Positions 47,306 through 56,710 of a stretch of 64,000 nt of DNA are shown here, piece by piece. The position numbers and the translations under genes are program-made. Position 1 is the stretch's first letter; every line of letters begins with the position of its first letter. Origin of the DNA: Pleurotus ostreatus/Saccharomyces cerevisiae fusant (Eukaryota > Opisthokonta); NCBI GenBank assembly GCA_024196135.1, contig JAMQCK010000037.1, positions 62,001-126,000 of the forward strand, written 5' to 3'. The notes under the pieces are model-generated. The model searched no databases. It was not told where the DNA came from and was given only the letters and a program-made list of their open reading frames with translations.

Positions 47306-49416
47306 ATGCAGCTTACGACTTTCCTCTCTGCTCTAGCCCTCGCGGCCTCCTCCCGCGCCGTTAATTTCTCAGCAGTCGAGGGGTCCCCCGGATTATCCGA
47401 CAATGGCACCTACGGGCCCCCTATAGAGATCGTGCACCTCTTCCAGCACCCACCCATCGGCATCACCATCAGCAAAACCGGGCGCGCCTTCGTCACGTTC
47501 AACCGGTATGTCTCCCTCTTCCCATTCGGGTAACCCCGCTGCGCCGACGCCGACGCCGACGCCGCCTCACCCTCACATACCCTCACCGCCCCTTGCTCTC
47601 TGTCCAATCTCACCAACTCTCACCCAGCGGCAACCTCACGGCGAACCCCAAAACGCTTGCCGAGGTCGTCAACTCCACCGCCGATGTCGCCTGGCCCAGC
47701 GCCGACTTCAACGCGCCGCCCGCCGGCCTCTTCAACCTCTCCTCGGGCATCAACTACGGCTCGAGCGACTCGCAGCACTTCCTCAACGTGCAGGGCGCGA
47801 TCGTCGACGCGTACGACCGGCTGTGGGTGCTGGATACCGGGAGGCCGGCGAGCGATGGCGGGGACAATGCGCCGTCGTTTCCTGGGGGTCCGAAGCTCAT
47901 GGCGTTTAGTTTGGATGAGGAAGATGGGAGTGGGAGTGCGGGAAGCGCGAATGGGAGTACGACGACGAATGGCAGTACGTCGGCGAATGGAACGACGTAC
48001 GGTAACAGTACGACATACGATAACTCTACGACAAGCGCCAACTCCACGACCGGCGCGACGCCTTTCACGACCATCACGTTTCCCAATACCGTTCTGCCAG
48101 CGACCGGCTACCTCAACGACTTCCGCATCGACTTGAGGAAGGGCGACGCGGGTATCGCCTACATCGCGGATAGTGGTGAGTAGTGTATCGTGTTCCCTCA
48201 CCATTGCATCGCATTCCCAGCTATGCTACTATCGTGCGAGGATCTCCGCTTTGGCTAACGCGTAGACCATGATCATCTCTAACTCATCAATCATGGACAT
48301 CGACCAACTACCTACCCAGGCTCGCGCGGCATCATCGTCGCCGACCTCGCGACCGGCGAATCCTGGCGGCACCTCGACCTCGTCGCCAGCGTGCAGCCCA
48401 AGGCCGGCTTCCTGCCCACGCTGTTCGGTATCCCGACATACCAGTCCTCCGCGGGCAACCCGGCGTACAAGTACCCTGTCGCTGCTGGTGGGGGGATTGA
48501 TGGTGCGTGTCGAGCTGTAATCTATCTTCTTCTCTATCTGCCTCGAGCTGCATTCTATACGCTCCCAGCTGGACTCAATCAGCTCCCTATCATCGTCATC
48601 GTCGCTGTCGTCTTGCTGACACACTCGCCCAGGCTTCACTCTCTCCGCTGACGGCGAGTACATCTACTTCGCGTCCATCTCCAGCCGCGACTTCTACCGC
48701 GTACCAACGGCACCGCTGCTCGTAAACCCATTACACGACAGCACGGCTACCGTCAAGGCGGCGAACTCGGTGCAGTATTTGGGAGAGGTACGCTTCCTTC
48801 ACCTCGTTTCCCTTCACTCTCTCCCTCTCTCGCTGCCTTTCCCGCGCCCTCTTCCCCCTAATCCTTCCTTGTGCCCCTTCCTCACCGTTCGCCTTCGCCC
48901 TTCGGGATCCATACTCAAGCCTCACCCACCACTAACTTGCCCTCCTCCTAGCTCGGCGGCGCCGCAGACGGCCTCGAGTCCGACTCGACCGGCAAGGTCT
49001 ACGTCACCTCCCCCGAGCACAACGCGATCAACATCTACAACCCGGACACGGGCCTCGTCGAGCCGTTCGTAAGAGATCCGCGGCTGGCGTGGCCGGATAC
49101 GTTGGCGTGAGTGGGGTTTTCTATCTTGCTTCACGGAAGTACACCGCTGTTTTTTTCTTTGCTTCTTGGTCGCTCTGCTCTTCGAGATCCTTGCTCTCCG
49201 CCTTGTCTGCACGAAGGGGCAGAGGATTTGTGGGCTGACATGGACGAACGATGATAACTAACACACCCACCCAGCGTCGCCGACGACGGCTACCTCTACG
49301 TAACCCTGCCCCAGCTCTGGCTGAGCGCAGCTTTCCAGAACGGGACGGATAAGCGCCAGAAACCGTTTGCGCTGGCGAGGGTGCCGATTGATGGGAAGCC
49401 GGTGAGGTTGGCGTAG
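47306..49416 (+). CDS. Major royal jelly protein / yellow family protein, copy 1
   Basis: Six exons: 47306-47505, 47628-48175, 48320-48502, 48633-48787, 48952-49106 and 49275-49416, giving 460 residues. A signal peptide (MQLTTFLSALALAASSRAVN) predicts secretion. Family features are EIVHLFQHPPIGITISKTGR, GRAFVTFNRGNLTANPKT, YDRLWVLDTGRPAS, TGYLNDFRIDLRKGDAGIAY, FTLSADGEYIYFASISSRDF and a final LYVTLPQLWL segment, all consistent with the six-bladed propeller. Between residues of blades 2 and 3 lies a linker with six N-x-S/T sequons in tandem, so it is likely heavily glycosylated. The family is best known from insect royal jelly and yellow proteins, with scattered fungal and bacterial members; its role in fungi is unknown. 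A paralogue is at 56711 with matching exon sizes. Confidence 0.9.
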
Positions 49417-49606
49417 GGATGGATGACGACGTTTGAGGGCATGGCCAGTATGTAGCGATATAGAGAACTTTCGTGGGCTAAGTAAGTCTCCTGCTACGAG
49501 AAATATGAACAGCATTCATCCATTACATGGCGCCTTTGAGATCATTGAGCCCCTCCCCCCCTCGCCTACAGCAGCCACTGTCACCCCACCTCGCGCTCTC
49601 GATATG

Positions 49607-52600
49607 CTAGGATTCATGCTTGTATATGGAAGCCCATTCAAGACCAAAAGCTGCATCGCTTATGTCAATGTTGAGAGATCGATAGTTATCTGTCGTGGAC
49701 AGATGTGAGTGGCGTCGCAGATGGTGAGGTATCCAGATGAGAGGTTTCCTGGCTGCGTTGTTTCTGCTGTCGACGAGCCAGTCCTCGTACTCATCTGCCT
49801 GGTCATGATCAGACAGGATGCTCGGCCAGTAAGGTTCCTAAGTAAAATGGGGTCAATACGAAGGCCCTTTGCTGTACAGATGAGGCACGTACCTGTGCTC
49901 CAGCACTCGACTCTTGTAACTGCTGTGGTGTGCCCCAGACACGTATTGTACGGTCCACGGATGCGGAAACAAGGTGGTCGTCAGAGGAGAAGGCGACGGA
50001 GGTGATGGGCAGCTCGTGGCCTACGAGTATAACCCTCAATGCCTGTCCTGATTTCGTGCTCCATAGGCGTACTGTTCTGTCGTCCGAGCCGGACGCTATG
50101 TAGCCGCCTGTGAAGGAAAACGCAACGGACAGTACTCGGTCGCTGTGCCCGTTCAGAGCGGTGCTGGGTTGCTCCCAATCTCGAGTGTCCCATAGCCGGA
50201 TGGTATTGTCCGCAGACCCAGATGCGACCTGTCTCCCGTCACGAGAAATGGCGAGAGACAACGCTCTGTCCGTATGTCCAGTGAGTGGCTCTCTAGATTG
50301 TGACTGAGTAGCGACATCCCATATACGGATGGTACAGTCGGCTGAGCTGGATGCGATGGTCCTGCCATATGCAGAGAACACGAGAGAGTGGACCCAATCT
50401 TCGTGGCCTCTCATCGTCTGTCCTAACTGTTGCCCCTCTGCTACGCCCCATAGACGTATCGTCTTGTCGTCGGATCCAGACGCGATGATCTTGCCGTCAG
50501 GAGAGAACGCGACAGTTTCCACGGAGCCCCTGTGCCCTCTGAATGGACCTAGCAGCTGGTCTCCCGTCGACGCGTCCCAGACACGCACGGTCCAGTCATC
50601 AGAGCTGGATGCCACTAGTTTTCCATCCCGCGAGAATGCGACAGACCGTACGATACCTTTATGACCCGCGAGGCCATACTGAGGCTGGCGCTTCGCCACA
50701 TCCCAGATACGCACCATACTATCGCGAGAGCCAGACGCGATGTGTGCACCATCAGGGGAGCAAGCGACGGACAGCACTGCAGAGTGTGCGTGCATGACGG
50801 TTGCTTCATCTGCGGGCCAAGATTCCTCGCGAATGTACATAGGTGCTTGAGCGAGTCGATCGAAGCGCTGACTGTATAGCTGATAGACTGCGCTGCAGCG
50901 AGGCGAGAGGACAAGACCGGAGAGGTATACTTGCGGAGGCGACGCTTTGACGCCTTCACAAAAGCGGGTCTCGAACTTGATGAAATCCGTCAGAAGCGCT
51001 TCGCGGGCGCGATCCTCCAGCATCTGGCGGAGGATGAGCCGGACCATCCGTTAGCTGTTCACGCGAGATGGTACTTACCTCCGCCCATCGCAGGAAGTCC
51101 TTGAGGAAGACGCCCGTATCATGTAGACCCAAGCAACTGCAGGCTTCCAGCCAGAAGAGGAACTGCCTCTCCAAGAAAAAGTCGACCTCATCGCGGACGT
51201 TGTAATCTGTCGGTCGTCAGAACAAGGTTCTTGCGCGCGAGGGGAACTTGTACTTGAACCATTGCCTCCGGAGCGCAGAAGGTGCCCCGCCGTAGCGTGA
51301 CATGCGTATCGCAGTCCCGGGGTTGTGTGTTCGCTTATGCTATCGTCCAAACCAGGAATGTCATCCCGGAAAGCGAACGAGGTACACAGACAACAAATGT
51401 TGAATCGCAGGCCGATATACTGATTATTCATGACGCGCAGGCAGACGTAGGCGAGTTGCCCGTCTACCACGGAGAACTCGGAGTCTATCGCAAAGGAACC
51501 ACTCTCTTTGCTATCCAGTACGAAGTCGCGGAAGGATGTGTGCAAAGGGCGGACAGGAGCATTATCGCCAGTGACAGTTCCAGTGAGGAGCGATCCGAGA
51601 CCTGTAAACACCGTGTCGATCTCCTGGCGAAGCGGCAGAGGCGTCATGACGGAGGCAAGATCAGTGAAGACGCATCGTGACTGTGGGCTTTCTACGGCGA
51701 ACACCCATGCAAGGACAAGGCGTAGCATCGCTATATCTTTGTCATCGTGGACGTTGAAATGGTTTTCCAGTATAGCACCGTAGGACTCGTATAGTGCGCG
51801 CCCTGGATGGTCCAGAACCCGTTGAACGAGTTGTCGCCGGGTCGAAGTTGTCACAGATTTGGGCCTATCGACCCTGCACAGTTCTCTGCAGAGCACTGCT
51901 GCACATTCGAAGAGAGTCTGCGCTGCTCGAGTGACGTCGTCAACGAGGTCGTGCACATCCGTATGAGCCAGCTCCGACTCGACAAACTTCCGGATATCGT
52001 CTTCCGTACCCCCGGCGCTGTCGATGGTTTTACACGTAGCGCTTGCACCAAGACGATCGATCAAGTGCGCGCGTATGTCCTTGTCGGGGCGGCAAGTGAT
52101 GAGAAAGCGGACATTCCAGGGGAGATTGGGGTCTGCGATACGCTTTTGTAGGTTCTGAAGTATATTCCTACGTTCGATAGCGGAAGCTGTGCCGGCATCT
52201 GCGCATTCATCCAGCGCGTCGATGACAAATACGACCGGCATACCGAAAGTGCAGTCGGTCAGAGCCTCCAGAATTAGATGCTTGCACTGATCCGCGATGT
52301 CGTGCGTGCAGAGAGCGAACATCGAGAGCCCGCACAAATGAGAGCAGTAAGATTCGTCGCGCTCGGCGAGGGATCTGGCGAGACTAGGAAAGAGCTGGTG
52401 CGCGGAACGATTTCGGTCGGTCCTGTCGAAAGCGAAGAACGGCGTGACAACACCAGTGTCGTCAAGGCGCACGGAAACGGCATGAGCCACGGCAGACTTT
52501 CCGGTGCCAGCTGCTCCATAAAGAATATACGCGCGACTTGCCGTCGGATCGAGGGCCCACTGTTCGATGTCGCGGAGTAGCGTGGTACGCGTGCCAGGTA

Positions 52601-53978
52601 GGCACCCCCTACTTGATCCCGCTTGCACATCTTTGGCGTATGGAAGTCTTTCGAGACCTGAGCATGACCCATGGGTCAGACGTCCATTAGTTAGACGAAT
52701 CAAAAGAGCGAGCGTACACATTTTCTCGACTTCTCCCAGAATACGAAACACAGCGTCTTGCGCATCGACGTGGCCGTTGCTCTCGAACTCCCTCATGAGC
52801 GTGCGTATCTTCTCCCGCGAGCTCTCGATTTGGGCAGAAGTCTCACTTGTTGAACGGCGTACTGGCGGATGATCAGTCTTGTTGTGATAAGGAAGATATC
52901 ATACTTACTGAACGAGGTCGTGGATAATGACCGGATGAAGGCAAGTGCCTTATATATTTCTCGAAGTAGCACTTTCCGTGTCTTATTCTGCCTCTGGCGC
53001 CTGCTTTCGTACCGTGGGTCGCAGAAATCAAGGAGGCGCTTGCTTGCTCGCGCGATCTCGTTGAATAGAGATTGAATCGCTTTGTCGCGTTGCATTCTGA
53101 CTTCGAGGTGCTGTGAGACATGTAATTGTATCAGTTTCGATGAGTTGTGACCAGTGATTCCAGCGTGTTTCGTACATCTACGCCCGCTTCCAATAAGGAC
53201 ATGATGGCCTGCGCAACTGGGTTCACCTGCGCAATGATGATCACTTGTTCGATCAACTGGTCTTGGGGGGATGGAGACTCACCTCCGCCACGATACCCCC
53301 TATCTCGATCAACTGCTTCACGCATTCGTTCATCTCTTGCCACTTCTGTGTCGCGCTTGATAGGACTACGCTATTGTCCATATCGATGTCCTCCAGCTTC
53401 TGCGCGACGACGTGGATGCTCATGTATAAGTCATCTATATTAGCTTCGTGGTGGCAAGACTCGAGCAGGACTAGATGCAATAACACGGTCAGCCCTATCG
53501 CACCCGTAGTATCAACCGCTGAAAGTGAACGCACGAGTGAACGGCCACTCGGTCTTCAGAGTGTGCAGCTCCATATCCCCTGATGTTGCGACACATATAT
53601 CTTCCTTGATGAGGCGCTTTGCAAACAATCGTAGGCGGATCACGGACTGCGCATGCGCGTAACTACATACATCAGTTGTCAGTCGAATCAGGGAGACTCA
53701 TACGAGAAAACGAACATTGTTATCGGGGTCACGTCACTCCCATTCAGGCTTCGACGATGCACCTGGTCATTGTCGATGGTTACGTGGAGGTACAGGGGAC
53801 GCGGGCGCTTGGTGAGACTCTGCCGAATGCGCGGAAGACTCTCGCCCTCGCAATCTATCAGTCACTACATAGTGAGATGCCGGAGGCCATAGAAAGAAAA
53901 AGACGCACAATGAATCGTATAAAGACCTTCACCAACTTCGGACGCATCTCGAGTACCTCGGGAGGGCATCATGAGCAT
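49607..53978 (-). CDS. C2-NACHT-WD40 NLR-type STAND protein
   Basis: Eleven exons on the minus strand: 53978-53957, 53854-53716, 53662-53535, 53470-53283, 53226-53152, 53110-52909, 52861-52718, 52657-51260, 51206-51079, 51023-49893 and 49837-49607. Together they make 1261 residues with every junction in frame. Order: a C2-like domain (RPRPLYLHVTIDNDQVHRRS, IRLRLFAKRLIKEDICVATS), a helical N-terminal region (NPVAQAIMSLLEAG), then NACHT with Walker A GAAGTGKSAV and Walker B VVFVIDALDEC, and seven WD40 repeats from about HAHSAVLSVACSPDG to TIRVWGT. A conserved-looking tail, EPYWPSILSDHDQADEYEDW, completes it. Fungal NLRs of this type mediate non-self recognition and programmed death (HET-E/HNWD are the known WD40 examples). 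The first exon (MLMMPSR) is uncertain. Intron 52658-52717 is 60 nt and stop-free. Confidence 0.88.
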
Positions 53979-54645
53979 GAAGGTTCTGCCCAAGAGTCAG
54001 AAAACCCTTTACATACACGCACTCACCTCATGTATCGAATCATGCCCCCGTGTCCTCCCTGAGCTATCGATGAACGCGCGACTCGGAGTGTATGGTGGGA
54101 TAGGGATAAGTTGACCGATATGAACTTCTTCGGATGAAACTCTATCAAAGCAGCAGCACGTCGCGCTGGGGCTGGTGAGATGCATATCTGCGAATTTACT
54201 GACACAATAGCAGTCTACCGTGCATGCAGTGAGAATTGTAGGGCATCGTTTGCAAGGAAAGTCGTGGCGGAGCGGACGAAGGCGTCTTGAGTAACACATC
54301 GGTAACGGCCGAGTGACCGGTAGCACCCGGCCCGACTACTTCAAGTTCAGGCTGCTGTCACCGTCACGTAGTATGAGCACTTTGTCTCATACCCTCACTG
54401 TGTTTTGCAAAATGTGTATTCGCACCCTCGCATTCTATCTGAGAGGCCAAAGCTTTCTCCGATGTGAACGGGAGCGGTGAAGACGCACGCTCGACACCTA
54501 CGTCACCCACAAGCGCGCGCGAACACATAGCGGCATCGACCCTTCCATTTGTTAGTCCTTTGCGTTCGAGACGGACAATTACGACGTTCTTATAGGCACC
54601 GACGACCGAAAGAAGCGCCCTCTTTCTAGCTGCAAGTCGCATTGC
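53979..54645. other. NLR upstream region before the retroelement
   Basis: Probably the promoter of the NLR gene (minus strand). An open frame at 54364-54642 on the minus strand has no recognisable features and was not called. Confidence 0.5.
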
Positions 54646-54656
54646 AGTGTTTCTGG
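54646..54656. repeat. Target-site duplication, left copy
   Basis: AGTGTTTCTGG here is repeated exactly at 56423-56433 on the far side of the poly(A) tail. Confidence 0.85.
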
Positions 54657-54661
54657 GAAGG

Positions 54662-55897
54662 ATGGCTCTTGACTCCGACCATCACGATCAAAGCGGCGCC
54701 TGGTCCAAGCGGTCCAGCGTCGCCGCCGCGCCTACTCGCCGCCCAACGCGCGTTCATACGCCCTCACCGGCTGCGCGAGCACTCGCAGAGAAACTCAAGA
54801 CCGCCGCTCGCTTGCCCAGTGCTGGGCAGCCCACGGCATACGAAGCAGAAGTCACCCCGGAACCCGATCACCCGTCATGCGAGCGGCCGGTCACCCCGCC
54901 TATCCTACCAAAGGCTCACTCGCCGCAGCCGGCTATGGAACGCCTTGCCACGCTCCTCGAGAGCGCTTTGGCTGCTGTGGTCACCATGCAGGACACCCAC
55001 CCCACCACGCCAACCTACCCCGATCGTATCACAACCACACTGACAGCGCTAGTCAAGCGCGTAGTCCCGCCACCCCCCGACTCGACCCGAACGGCCGTGG
55101 CGCAGCCCGCACACGCACCGAGCGCACCCTCGCCCTCGCCAACACGCGATACTCCATCCCCCACGCCAATTACAGCCCAACACACAAGCGTTCCACCTAC
55201 GCCGCCTCCACCATCACCACGGCATCCACCCTCCCGGCGCTCGTCCGCACCGCGCCAACCGCGCGCCACTACAGACACCCTTCATCTACCTGATGCTCGC
55301 CATGCCTCACACTTCACCCTTCGCTTCCCCAAGCACGATGGCCCCATCCGTCTCACGCAGACGCCAGCGGCTCTCTTGGAACAACTCAACCTTTGCTGCA
55401 AATCTGCCTCCTCCTATACCCCCGGACGTGGGGGTTTTGCCGGGCTCAGATGGACCTCGAACGGCAACCTTGTCATCCACACCTACGGCGCTTTCACGGC
55501 TCAGAATGCACGTGACAACGAAAAGCAGACCATCGAGAACGTTGTACAACGGAGCTGCGAACCGTCGCTGAGACCAGTACTGGAGCTTAATGACCCGTGG
55601 TTTGGAGTGGTACTGCACGGTATACCTGCTGCGGACGTACTGGCTGCTATGGCGCAGTCCCCCTTTCGCTTCCCCAATGAGCTCGCAACCACGTTCGGCA
55701 TCCCCACATCCTCACTCAAGGATGTCCGCTTGCTCTGCCCTGATGGCGACGCCCACAGGGTAGGGCACGTGTCAACGCGTGTTATGGTCACCGACTATTC
55801 AGCTGCTGTCCGCATCATCAATGCAGGAGCCAATATATTGGGCCATCACGTCCGTGCTTCCTGGTATCGCCCAAGGACGCGCTCGAAAGAGGTGTAG
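54662..55897 (+). CDS. LINE ORF1-like protein (intact frame)
   Basis: A 411-residue frame without introns. The first 215 residues are Ala/Pro/Thr/Ser-rich and disordered (tracts such as PTPPPPSPRHPPSRR), as in many fungal LINE ORF1 proteins. The last 190 residues are folded-looking: HASHFTLRFPKHDGPIRLTQ, GFAGLRWTSNGNLVIHTYGA, then LNDPWFGVVLHGIPAADVLA, a pattern I associate with ORF1 proteins of basidiomycete LINEs. No CCHC zinc knuckle is visible. The first possible start is the ATG within the element at 54662; an in-frame ATG-less extension into the flank was rejected. Codon use is proline-heavy and differs from neighbouring host genes. In the cell it would bind element RNA. The intact frame suggests a fairly recent insertion. 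Confidence 0.75.
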   Translation: MALDSDHHDQSGAWSKRSSVAAAPTRRPTRVHTPSPAARALAEKLKTAARLPSAGQPTAYEAEVTPEPDHPSCERPVTPPILPKAHSPQPAMERLATLLESALAAVVTMQDTHPTTPTYPDRITTTLTALVKRVVPPPPDSTRTAVAQPAHAPSAPSPSPTRDTPSPTPITAQHTSVPPTPPPPSPRHPPSRRSSAPRQPRATTDTLHLPDARHASHFTLRFPKHDGPIRLTQTPAALLEQLNLCCKSASSYTPGRGGFAGLRWTSNGNLVIHTYGAFTAQNARDNEKQTIENVVQRSCEPSLRPVLELNDPWFGVVLHGIPAADVLAAMAQSPFRFPNELATTFGIPTSSLKDVRLLCPDGDAHRVGHVSTRVMVTDYSAAVRIINAGANILGHHVRASWYRPRTRSKEV

Positions 55898-56407
55898 TAC
55901 CAAGGACATCCTACAAAACCCCAACTCATAACCTACCCTTGACTATTCTGGTGCACATGCACTCACTAACACTACCACCACTTCCCGGGAGCAACAGGCT
56001 CAGCGCCCGGGCTAATTCAGCCTGGTGCAGGCGAAGAAGCTTGTTGAGATACTTGAAGACCAGCTTGCGCCGGCACTCGCCCCTCAAGACCTTCGACACA
56101 CCCTCACTTTCCTCTTCCTCGTGCGACTACTCCCTCGGGAGACCAGGCGTACTTCAAGTCCACAGCTCGCGAGCACGACACATGGCCAACCGGCTCAGAT
56201 GGGGAGGATCCGCAGCAATGCCGCGACAAGGTTGGCTCGAGAAACGGCGCTAGGACACGCCGGGCTGCGGGGGGATATGCTCCGTCCGCAGGCCACTCGG
56301 GGACTGCAACAACTGTGCTTACCGGGCTCTGGGAGCCTTGTAGAACCTTCACATGTAAAAGGGGGAAGGACCACCATAGGTAGCCCCTGCGGTCCTTAAA
56401 ATGATTT

Positions 56408-56423
56408 AAAAAAAAAAAAAAAA
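56408..56423 (+). other. Poly(A) tail of the retroelement
   Basis: Sixteen adenines directly after TGATTT and directly before the right target-site duplication. Confidence 0.9.
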
Positions 56424-56433
56424 GTGTTTCTGG
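56423..56433. repeat. Target-site duplication, right copy
   Basis: Exact copy of 54646-54656. Confidence 0.85.
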
Positions 56434-56652
56434 AGTTGGTGCCATTTTCTACTGTCCTTTGAGCATCCGGAGGATGAAAGAACGGTGCATGGCGCCTCCA
56501 AAAGACGCACCTTCTATCCAAAGGCAGACACTCGTCACTTTTTCCTTGACAATTATCCCATTCCCTCATGCTGACGCAAAGTTGCTTGCTTCGACGATGT
56601 CGTCAGCTTGCGGGCCCTCACACGATGCCTGCGAAACGCCGTCAAAATCCCC

Positions 56653-56659
56653 TATAAAG
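56653..56659 (+). promoter_or_regulatory. TATA box of the second royal-jelly-family gene
   Basis: TATAAAG lies 52 bp before the ATG at 56711, comparable to the TATA-ATG spacing of copy 1. It was chosen as support for the start at 56711 rather than the longer in-frame extension. Confidence 0.6.
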
Positions 56660-56710
56660 CGCTCTTCAAAACTACTGGCCCTCGCGCACATTCCCCTGCT
56701 CGCTATCTCA

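Larger units (their letters stand above)
54657..56423 (+). mobile_element. ORF1-only non-LTR retrotransposon (half-LINE)
   Basis: A 1767-bp insertion bounded by an exact 11-bp duplication (54646-54656 and 56423-56433; the first A of the right copy could also belong to the tail). It ends in about 16 adenines at 56408-56423, as expected for target-primed reverse transcription. A single long open frame (54662-55897) starts five bases from the 5' end and looks like the ORF1/gag-type protein of fungal LINEs. The remaining 510 bp (55898-56407) shows no endonuclease or reverse-transcriptase motif. It therefore has both ends but lacks ORF2, so mobilisation would need enzymes from elsewhere. It sits in the space between the NLR promoter and the second royal-jelly gene, about 230 bp before the TATA box of the latter. 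Confidence 0.85.

Noticed and set aside
54364..54642. 92-codon minus-strand frame beside the retroelement
   Set aside because: No signal peptide, domain or splice partner; it lies in the likely NLR promoter.
54646..54661. Start of the retroelement ORF at an ATG further upstream in the flank
   Set aside because: That codon would overlap the target-site duplication, which is host sequence; the first ATG inside the element is at 54662.
55898..56407. Reverse transcriptase or RNase H remnant after ORF1
   Set aside because: Frames over these 510 bp show no YxDD, endonuclease or RNase H motif, so no ORF2 fragment is claimed.
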